Assembly (NCBI GenBank): GCA_012511425.1
Contig: JAAZGC010000324.1
Coordinates: 1 to 6,286 of the forward strand
Source of the DNA: Clostridiales bacterium
Lineage (GTDB): Bacteria; Bacillota; Clostridia; Oscillospirales; CAG-272
Direction of reading: 5' to 3'
Length of the DNA: 6,286 nucleotides
The notes below the pieces were generated by a model that was not told the DNA's origin, did no database searches, and worked only from the letters and a program-made list of their open reading frames with translations. Both the position numbers and the translations under genes were made by a program. Below are positions 1 to 5,567 of the stretch, piece after piece. Every line of letters starts with the position of its first letter. Within the stretch, counting starts at the first letter, position 1.

Positions 1-329
1 AAGCCTTCCCGGTTCATCATCAGCTCGGGAGGCATGCCGTCGGTCCTGACGACATCAATACCGAACACCCCGGCAAGCCTTGAAGCATACGAGGGATTTG
101 TAAGTATATCCGAAAGGCTCACCATAACAGAATCGGCATAAAGCCCCCGGAGCGCCAGCTCATAGGCAAACTCTTCATCCGACATATAAGCCGGCGTTCT
201 GCCCTGAATTCCGGTGATACCGAGTGCTGATAATCTGTCGAGAGTCGCAAACAGATCCTCACGAGTTCTGATATATTCTCTTAAAGTATACATCTGTACG
301 CTTATCATCGGCGTACGGCTGTTATCCAT
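1..329 (-). CDS. Sugar phosphate isomerase/epimerase-like protein (N-terminal fragment)
   Basis: Reading the minus strand from the ATG at 329 gives 109 codons without a stop, cut by the window edge. The protein begins MDNSRTPMISVQMYTLRE and continues with LDRLSALGITGIQ. The VQMYTLRE strand followed by a helix and a LGxxGIQ strand is typical of the first beta-alpha unit of the xylose isomerase-like TIM barrel (sugar phosphate isomerase/epimerase, AP endonuclease family 2 fold). Such proteins are cytoplasmic and usually isomerise or epimerise sugars or inositol derivatives. The metal-binding residues lie further downstream and are not in the window, so the substrate cannot be named. A family member is usually around 250-300 residues, so about a third is present. 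An imperfect purine-rich site (AAGGGCGG) sits about 8 bases before the ATG. The gene is divergent from the shikimate genes and has its own promoter at 361-389. Confidence 0.75.
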   Translation of the reverse strand, partial: MDNSRTPMISVQMYTLREYIRTREDLFATLDRLSALGITGIQGRTPAYMSDEEFAYELALRGLYADSVMVSLSDILTNPSYASRLAGVFGIDVVRTDGMPPELMMNREG

Positions 330-360
330 AATAAATACCGCCCTTATGATTTTATATCCT

Positions 361-389
361 ATTATAACATTCAATACGGTTAAAATCAA
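361..389 (-). promoter_or_regulatory. Sigma-A type promoter for the minus-strand sugar isomerase-like gene
   Basis: On the minus strand TTGATT (389-384) and a perfect TATAAT (366-361) are separated by exactly 17 bases. Transcription would start near 353, giving a leader of about 25 bases before the ATG at 329. A short inverted repeat, GCGG-TTT-CCGC (390-400), lies just upstream of the -35 box. It could be a regulator site or chance. The promoter shares the 120-base gap with the start of aroE, for which I see no equally good promoter. Confidence 0.7.
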
Positions 390-449
390 GCGGTTTCCGC
401 AATTTGCAGGATAAAAATATTGGGAACACTAAAATTACGAAAAAGTGAA

Positions 450-1781
450 ATGAATGTAGCGCTTATCGGCAGGAATCTCAGCCATTCGATTTCACCGGAA
501 ATGCATCATGCTATCACTCCTTATACTTACGATATTAAGGAGCTTGAAAACGAATCGGAAGTCATAACATTTCTCGAACGTATGAAGGCCGGCGGCGATA
601 TTCTCAATATCAATGTTACGGTTCCTTATAAAAAAACGGTTATTCCGTATCTTGACAACATTTCCGAGACTGCCCGCAGCTGCGGCGCCGTCAATACAAT
701 TATCAGCCGCGGCGGAAATCTTCACGGCTTCAACACCGATCTTGCCGGGTTTATTGCGATGCTTAAGATATCCGAAATCGATGTCAGCGGCAAAAAGGTT
801 TTAATATTGGGTTCGGGAGGGTCGTCGAAAACTGTCGCCGCAGCTCTCGGGATGCTCGGAGCATCGGAAATAATCGTTATTTCAAGAACCGGTGAAAACA
901 ATTATCTCAATCTAGATAAACATTTCAATGCGGATTTAATTATCAACACAACACCGGTAGGGATGTATCCGAACAACGGCGCCGGGCTTTATATTACCGA
1001 AGACGGGCAGCTTGCAGCTTTAAACAAAAGCAGCCTTCCCGAATTTCCTCTCGAGCGTTTCAGAAAACTGAAAGCCTGTGTCGACCTTATATATAATCCC
1101 TCGATAACTCCGTTTCTTCTGGATGCGGAGGAGCTTGGGATAAAAGCAATAAACGGATTTCAAATGCTTATCGCTCAGGCGATTCGCTCACGTGACATAT
1201 TTCTGGATATTACCGAAGATGACGGCGAACCGTTTGATGCGGATGAATTTACTTACATCAAAGAACTTGCAGATGCTTTTGAAATCGATAGGGCTCATAG
1301 GCATGCCCGGCTGCGGAAAAACGAGCATCGGAAAAAAATAGCAAAACTCGCGAAACGGCGGTTTATCGACATCGATGATATGATTGAAAGCAAGACCGGG
1401 ATGAAAATACCCGAAATATTTTCAAAACACGGCAAGAAAGCTTTTCGCGATATCGAAAGCGAATGCATTTCGGAAGCTTCAAAAGAAAGCAAGTGCGTTA
1501 TCGCATACGGCGGAGGCTCTCCGCTCAGAAAGGAAAACAGAAGACTGATACGGCAGAACTCGACGTTAATCCTGCTTGAACGTCCGATACCGCTGCTTGC
1601 CCGCAAAAAAAGGCCGCTGACAGAAAAACTTACCGAAGCGGAAATGTTCCGGTTAAATCGGGCAAGACATCCTTATTTTAGAGCGGCCGCAGACATAACG
1701 GTATTCATTGACGGCGATGAGACTGTAAAAGAATCGACCGATCGCATTTTGAAGCTCCCGTGTTTCGAGGATTTGATATGA
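450..1781 (+). CDS. aroE: Bifunctional shikimate dehydrogenase-shikimate kinase fusion; kinase P-loop out of frame
   Basis: Residues 1 to about 252 are shikimate dehydrogenase, which reduces 3-dehydroshikimate to shikimate with NADPH in the cytoplasm. The shikimate-binding SHSISP is at 11-16, NVTVPYK with catalytic Lys61 at 55-61, NTD with Asp97 at 95-97, the nucleotide loop GSGGSS at 121-126, NTTPVGMYPN at 166-175 and NGFQMLIAQA at 235-244. About 18 extra residues follow 175. Residues from about 265 to 443 are shikimate kinase: shikimate-binding Asp309 in FIDIDD, Arg333 in FR, YGGG at 353-356, the lid Arg388 in RPL and Arg406 in RHPY. The kinase Walker A loop is absent from this frame but is encoded intact in the +1 frame at 1291-1338 (see separate entry), so the kinase as translated should be dead. 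Start choice: the ATG at 450 matches the family N-terminus but has no clear ribosome site. A TTG at 420 has AGGA 8 bases upstream and would add 10 residues. The stop overlaps the aroQ start as ATGA. Confidence 0.88.
   Translation: MNVALIGRNLSHSISPEMHHAITPYTYDIKELENESEVITFLERMKAGGDILNINVTVPYKKTVIPYLDNISETARSCGAVNTIISRGGNLHGFNTDLAGFIAMLKISEIDVSGKKVLILGSGGSSKTVAAALGMLGASEIIVISRTGENNYLNLDKHFNADLIINTTPVGMYPNNGAGLYITEDGQLAALNKSSLPEFPLERFRKLKACVDLIYNPSITPFLLDAEELGIKAINGFQMLIAQAIRSRDIFLDITEDDGEPFDADEFTYIKELADAFEIDRAHRHARLRKNEHRKKIAKLAKRRFIDIDDMIESKTGMKIPEIFSKHGKKAFRDIESECISEASKESKCVIAYGGGSPLRKENRRLIRQNSTLILLERPIPLLARKKRPLTEKLTEAEMFRLNRARHPYFRAAADITVFIDGDETVKESTDRILKLPCFEDLI
1277..1338 (+). other. Out-of-frame segment encoding the shikimate kinase P-loop, flanked by two homopolymer runs
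   Basis: In the +1 frame relative to aroE, bases 1291-1338 read GLIGMPGCGKTSIGKK, a textbook shikimate kinase Walker A region (GMPGCGKTS). That frame then meets TAG at 1339. The aroE frame instead gives an unrelated basic stretch, DRAHRHARLRKNEHRKK, and then rejoins the kinase at IAKLAKRRFIDID. Removing one T from the T4 run at 1277-1280 and adding one A to the A7 run at 1332-1338 would give ELADALKSIGLIGMP, then GCGKTSIGKKIAKLAK, which fits the family end to end. The two changes cancel, so the reading frame stays open on both sides. They may be homopolymer-length sequencing errors, a real pair of compensating indels, or, least likely, recoding sites. Confidence 0.85.
1767..1770 (+). promoter_or_regulatory. 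Ribosome binding site of aroQ inside the end of aroE-aroK
   Basis: GAGG lies 7 bases before the ATG at 1778. It favours this ATG over an in-frame GTG at 1760, which has no such site. The start overlaps the upstream stop (ATGA), so translation is probably coupled. Confidence 0.7.
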
Positions 1782-2218
1782 AAAAAGGCTCAAGAATACT
1801 CATACTAAACGGTCCGAATCTTAATCTTCTGGGCAGCAGAAATCCCGAAATATACGGCTGTACCGATTACTCAGAACTTGTCGAAATGATAGAACGCTGG
1901 GCTGCCGAACTCGGTTTTTCGGTTGACATACGACAGACAAATCACGAGGGGGATCTTGTTGATTGGATCGGCGCCGCGCCTGCTTCATTTGATGCGATAA
2001 TTATAAATCCTGCGGCTTATACCCATACCAGCATCGCAATACTCGACGCACTTGACGCTGCCGCCTTGCCTGCCGTTGAAGTGCATATCTCCGATATATA
2101 TTCAAGGGAAGAATTCCGGCGATTCAGCTTCGCCGGGCTTGCCTGCGAAGAACACTTCATCGGGTACGGCACAGACGGCTACCGCATGGCGCTCGATTAT
2201 CTAAGCGAAAGAGTATAA
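1778..2218 (+). CDS. aroQ: Type II 3-dehydroquinate dehydratase
   Basis: This protein of 146 residues converts 3-dehydroquinate to 3-dehydroshikimate, the step just before AroE; type II enzymes form cytoplasmic dodecamers. The family signatures appear in order: ILNGPNLNLLG at 9-19, the lid Arg21 and active-site Tyr26 in NPEIYG, QTNHEG at 53-58, INPAAYTHTS at 76-85, catalytic His103 in EVHISD, then SREEFRRFS and a C-terminal GYGTDGYRMAL. Length is normal for the family (about 140-150). Family members more often have QSNHEG and HISN, so Thr54 and Asp106 are mild variants. The ATG overlaps the aroE-aroK stop by ATGA and has GAGG upstream, so the two are co-transcribed and probably translationally coupled. 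No terminator is visible in the 55 bases between its stop and the next ATG. Confidence 0.95.
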   Translation: MKKGSRILILNGPNLNLLGSRNPEIYGCTDYSELVEMIERWAAELGFSVDIRQTNHEGDLVDWIGAAPASFDAIIINPAAYTHTSIAILDALDAAALPAVEVHISDIYSREEFRRFSFAGLACEEHFIGYGTDGYRMALDYLSERV

Positions 2219-2260
2219 ACACGGCGAGTTTAATATCAAAATACTTATAAATGTTTTCAA

Positions 2261-2268
2261 AGAGGTGA
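2261..2268 (+). promoter_or_regulatory. Ribosome binding site that sets the start of the first solute-binding protein
   Basis: AGAGGTGA ends 5 bases before the ATG at 2274. An in-frame GTG at 2265 lies inside this site, so it cannot be the start. The second solute-binding gene has the nearly identical GAGGTGA at 3791-3797. Confidence 0.75.
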
Positions 2269-2273
2269 CTGTT

Positions 2274-3764
2274 ATGAATCATTTTCTGCTGCAGATTTTT
2301 TCGGCGCTTCTCATTTTTTCCGTGGTGTTTGGATTTACTTCCTGCGGGGATAAACCCGTGGCTCCTGCGGAATCAATAGCCACAGACGAAGCCGCAGATA
2401 CCGCACCGGCTGAAACCGAAAGTGCCATTCCCGATGCCGATCTCGGGGGTGAAAGCTTTACAATTCTGAATCTTCATTCCTATTGGGGGATGTATACCAC
2501 AATCTGTCCCGAAGATCTGAACGGCGAGGTTCTTAATGATGCCGTTTATATGCGAAATCAGCGGCTTGAACAGGCCCTCAATTGCAAGATCATCGATACA
2601 CGGACCGGAACCGAGGGCGACTACGCAAACAACCTCGACGGCAATAATGTAACCGGCAAAAAAGCGGTGCTCGCAGGTGATGACACCTATGATGTAATGT
2701 ATCTTTCTCCCACCACGGTCGCAAACGAAATAGCGCAGGGATATTTTGTCAACCTTTACACTCTCGGCAATCTCCATCTTGATGCCGAATATTGGGACAG
2801 CGCTTATAACGAAGCTTCAAGAATCGGTGAGAACCTCTATTGTGCATCCGGAGATGCGCATCTTATGGGATATGACAGCTCGTGGTGTCTTTTCTTTAAT
2901 GAAAATATGCTTGAAAAGTATGGTCTTGACATGCCATACGACATTGTTCGTCAAGGCAAATGGACAATTGACAGACTTTATGAATACTGCAGTGCGGTTG
3001 CAACTCTTAACGGTGATCAGTCTTACAAATGGAATCAGAACGGCAACTGCGTTTACGGTCTATCAGCACATACCGATTCACCGAATAAGCTTATTTTCGC
3101 CACCGGTGAAAAATATATACAGACCAACGAAGAAGGACTTCCGTATTTTTCTGCCGGTACCGAAAGATTTTATGATGTCTGCACAAAGATGGCAAAACTT
3201 TTCGGCACGGAAGGAATCACATTTAATGCGCATTGGGATGACTTCAATGCTGCGGAAGGCGGATATGTTTACGTATTCACATCAAATCGTTCCGCTTTTC
3301 TTACAGGAGAAATAAAAGCTGCTCAGCTGATGCGCGACATGGAAGATACCTTCGGGATGCTCCCTCTGCCGAAGTATGACGAGAATCAAAATGATTATCA
3401 TACAACAATGATGGCCAACCTCTGCACAATGCTTATTCCCGTTACTAATTCAAGAACCGAAAACACGGCGCTTGTAATGGATTCCCTTGCATTGCTGTCT
3501 CATGAAGAAGTTATTCCTGTTTATTACGATTTCACAATTTCACAGAAAGGTCTTCGCAACGAAGACAGCATAGAAATGCTTAAGATAATGAAAGCTACAA
3601 GGGGAGTCGATATGGCGTTTGTATATGACTGGAACGCCGATCTCGTCACCGCATTAAAAGCAAAACTTATAAAAGGCAACTCCGATGTTGCTTCATTGAT
3701 TGAAAAATACAGAACTCCGATTGAAGCAAAGATGCAAAAAATGATCGATCTTTATAACGGCTGA
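2274..3764 (+). CDS. Extracellular solute-binding lipoprotein of an ABC-type importer (first of two)
   Basis: A protein of 496 residues, probably a lipid-anchored substrate-binding protein that captures a sugar or oligosaccharide outside the membrane. Residues 1-24 form a signal peptide with a long hydrophobic stretch ending in FTSC, with Cys24 the likely lipidated residue. The n-region is odd, MNHF with no Lys or Arg. Residues 25-60 are a low-complexity Ala/Thr/Glu/Asp linker. The globular part shows family features shared with its neighbour: a VYMRNQRLEQALN helix, AGDDTYDV at 134-141, FFNENMLEKYGLDMPY, GKWTIDRLYEY and LPLPKYDENQ at 363-372. Length is right for family 1-like binding proteins. 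It is 29-36% identical by eye to the next gene only in these blocks, so the pair is old. The calcium-loop region of the neighbour is degenerate here. No permease or ATPase gene is adjacent. The ligand is unknown. Confidence 0.82.
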   Translation: MNHFLLQIFSALLIFSVVFGFTSCGDKPVAPAESIATDEAADTAPAETESAIPDADLGGESFTILNLHSYWGMYTTICPEDLNGEVLNDAVYMRNQRLEQALNCKIIDTRTGTEGDYANNLDGNNVTGKKAVLAGDDTYDVMYLSPTTVANEIAQGYFVNLYTLGNLHLDAEYWDSAYNEASRIGENLYCASGDAHLMGYDSSWCLFFNENMLEKYGLDMPYDIVRQGKWTIDRLYEYCSAVATLNGDQSYKWNQNGNCVYGLSAHTDSPNKLIFATGEKYIQTNEEGLPYFSAGTERFYDVCTKMAKLFGTEGITFNAHWDDFNAAEGGYVYVFTSNRSAFLTGEIKAAQLMRDMEDTFGMLPLPKYDENQNDYHTTMMANLCTMLIPVTNSRTENTALVMDSLALLSHEEVIPVYYDFTISQKGLRNEDSIEMLKIMKATRGVDMAFVYDWNADLVTALKAKLIKGNSDVASLIEKYRTPIEAKMQKMIDLYNG

Positions 3765-3801
3765 AACAAACAACACATACATTTAGTAATGAGGTGAAAT
3801 C

Positions 3802-5271
3802 ATGAAAATCCGATTGAGACTTATTTCTCTGCTGCTTCTTGCGGCAATGGTCTTATCCGCAGCATCCTGCGGAGGCACCGGCGGAGACGGCAAAGCACCT
3901 AATGACGCAAATGAAAACGAAACTACCGCCGCAGAAACCACCACTTCCGAAGTTGATGCAAGGCTCGCGCTGCCGGACAATCTTCCGGAGAAAGACTACG
4001 GAGGTTATACCTTCCGAATTGCCGGACGGACGAGAGGCGATTTTGTACAGGAAATCGGAGCCGATATGGAGGAATCCGGCGATGTTATCGAAGATGCTAT
4101 CTACAAGCGCAACCAGGACGTTATGGAACGCTTCAACATCAAGATTGCCGGCGTATATTACGATACTCCGCAAGATCAGGTGCGCAAATCGGTAATGGCG
4201 GGTGATGACGAATTCGATCTGCTTCTGGGACAGGTAATCGAAGTAGGCTCAACAGTTACCGACAACAATTACCTTAACTGGTATGATATGCCTTTTATCG
4301 ATCTCGATCAGCCCTGGTATATCGGCAACGCGAAAGACGCTCTGTCAATCAAGAATAAGGCCTATATGATGGCAGGAGAGTATTGTCTTTCAATTCTGCG
4401 CTTTACCTACTGTATGTACTTCAACAAGATGCTTGTTGAAAGCTACGGTGTTGAAAATCCTTATACGACCGTTCAGGAAGGCAGATGGACTCTTGATCAG
4501 CTTTCCGAAACGATTAAAGACGTTTACAGCGACGTAAACGGCGACGGAATCAAAGGAAGCGAAGACTTATACGGCCTTGTCAGCGACTATTATTCCGCAA
4601 CTATCACTTATCAATATGCTTTTGACAACCCGGTAATGACGAAAGACGAAGACGGTGTGCCGGAAGTCAACTTCAACACGCCCAAAACTATTGCAATTGT
4701 CGAAAAGATTAATGATTTCGCATGGAATAATAACGGTGCTCATTTCGGCGACTGGAACGTATACGCTGATATATGGCAGAATAACCGCACAATGTATTTA
4801 AACGGATTGTTTTCTTCAGCGCTGAATTATCGTGCCATGGAAACCGATTTCGGCATAATACCTTATCCGAAATATGATGAAACTCAGTCGAATTACTATT
4901 CGATGTCCGACGGTGCTCATACAATTATGGCTATTCCGAAAACCATAACCGATATTGAGCGCAACTCAATTATTATCGAAGCTCTGAACGCCGAATCATA
5001 CAAGCAGGTCATTCCGGCTTATTACGAAATAGCTCTTAAGGTTAAATACAGCCGAGATGAAGAGTCGGTTGCAGTTCTTGATATGCTGCTTGACGGCCGC
5101 ACATTCGACTTCGGTTATGTATATGACGGATGGAAAGGTTATGCCTTTATTCTGCAAGATCTCATATCCGCAAAAAAGAGCGACTTTGCTTCCGCTTATG
5201 CTTCTAGAGAGAAATCGGCCGATAAGTATTATGCCTCAATTATCGATATGTATTTGGAGCTTGACGGTTAA
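3802..5271 (+). CDS. Extracellular solute-binding lipoprotein of an ABC-type importer (second of two)
   Basis: A protein of 489 residues with a classic lipoprotein signal: basic MKIRLR, a hydrophobic core and LSAASC, with Cys23 the likely lipidation site. A Thr/Glu/Asn-rich linker runs to about residue 60. The binding domain has blocks matching the upstream gene: DAIYKRNQDVMERFNIKI, AGDDEFDLL at 133-141, MYFNKMLVESYGVENPY, GRWTLDQLSE and IPYPKYDETQ at 353-362. Residues 244-255 (DVNGDGIKGSED) look like an EF-hand-type calcium loop, with acidic or amide residues at loop positions 1, 3, 5 and 12, as found in some sugar-binding proteins. The start is set by GAGGTGA 4 bases before the ATG. It lies 37 bases after the first gene with no terminator between, and a strong terminator follows. 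The role is probably carbohydrate capture at the cell surface; the ligand and partner permease are unknown. Confidence 0.85.
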   Translation: MKIRLRLISLLLLAAMVLSAASCGGTGGDGKAPNDANENETTAAETTTSEVDARLALPDNLPEKDYGGYTFRIAGRTRGDFVQEIGADMEESGDVIEDAIYKRNQDVMERFNIKIAGVYYDTPQDQVRKSVMAGDDEFDLLLGQVIEVGSTVTDNNYLNWYDMPFIDLDQPWYIGNAKDALSIKNKAYMMAGEYCLSILRFTYCMYFNKMLVESYGVENPYTTVQEGRWTLDQLSETIKDVYSDVNGDGIKGSEDLYGLVSDYYSATITYQYAFDNPVMTKDEDGVPEVNFNTPKTIAIVEKINDFAWNNNGAHFGDWNVYADIWQNNRTMYLNGLFSSALNYRAMETDFGIIPYPKYDETQSNYYSMSDGAHTIMAIPKTITDIERNSIIIEALNAESYKQVIPAYYEIALKVKYSRDEESVAVLDMLLDGRTFDFGYVYDGWKGYAFILQDLISAKKSDFASAYASREKSADKYYASIIDMYLELDG

Positions 5272-5284
5272 ATTTTAACCACGG

Positions 5285-5311
5285 CGCCGCGGGAAAACCG
5301 CGGCGTTTTTT
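5285..5311 (+). terminator. Intrinsic terminator closing the solute-binding gene pair
   Basis: A perfect 8-base-pair GC stem (CGCCGCGG / CCGCGGCG) with a GAAAA loop is followed directly by six Ts. It begins 13 bases after the stop of the second solute-binding gene. The opposite strand lacks a T run, so it acts in one direction. Confidence 0.93.
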
Positions 5312-5485
5312 ATTTGCCCGTATTATAACGAATAAAAGTTTTTTTGTATATGGTTTTTACTTAAAACCACATGGAAAGGATTTTACTTCCGCTTTGTTTA
5401 AGATGAAACAAGGTCGTTTTAATTCATTATATCAGGTATAAATATTATTTATATGTATTATTATACTATATTTAATGCAAATTTA
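5312..5485. other. A/T-rich intergenic stretch with weak hairpins, no gene seen
   Basis: No coding frame or recognisable RNA gene is visible here. Two modest inverted repeats are present: GGTTTT / AAAACC with a 5-base loop (5352-5368) and CTTTGTTT / AAACAAGG with a 6-base loop and one G-T pair (5392-5413). Both lie between the upstream terminator and the downstream promoter, so they are outside both predicted transcripts. In such A/T-rich DNA they may be chance. Confidence 0.45.
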
Positions 5486-5514
5486 TTGACATCCGGGATT
5501 TTTAGGTTTATAAT
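5486..5514 (+). promoter_or_regulatory. Perfect consensus sigma-A promoter
   Basis: TTGACA (5486-5491) and TATAAT (5509-5514) are separated by exactly 17 bases, a full match to the consensus. Transcription would start near 5521, leaving a leader of about 45 bases. Together with the terminator upstream it marks the CBM9-like gene as a separate and probably strongly expressed unit. Confidence 0.92.
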
Positions 5515-5553
5515 ATGGTCAGCGAAATAAACTCCACATTATTCAACATCTAC

Positions 5554-5558
5554 GGAGG
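5554..5558 (+). promoter_or_regulatory. Strong ribosome binding site with no standard start codon after it
   Basis: GGAGG is placed as expected for a highly expressed gene. The codons that follow in the coding frame are ATT, ATT, ACG, ATA, AAG. ACG (5565, spacing 6) and ATA (5568, spacing 9) are each one substitution from ATG and both sit at a usable distance. Confidence 0.85.
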
Positions 5559-5567
5559 ATTATTACG

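Noticed and set aside
214..414. A 66-codon plus-strand open frame at the left end
   Set aside because: It runs antisense to the sugar isomerase-like gene and across its promoter, with no ribosome site or family motif.
1295..1606. A 103-codon minus-strand open frame opposite the kinase part of aroE-aroK
   Set aside because: It is antisense to conserved kinase codons, with no ribosome site and a low-complexity Ser/Phe/Arg product.
2223..2251. A possible promoter before the first solute-binding gene (TATAAA at 2246-2251)
   Set aside because: No acceptable -35 box lies 16-18 bases upstream, and TATAAA is expected by chance in this A/T-rich spacer.
2373..2777. A 134-codon minus-strand open frame
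   Set aside because: It is antisense to the solute-binding gene. Its Cys/Gly/Ile-rich protein looks like a frame shadow.
2746..3315. A 189-codon plus-strand open frame overlapping the first solute-binding gene
   Set aside because: It lies wholly inside a clearly coding frame, has no ribosome site, and its protein shows no recognisable domain.
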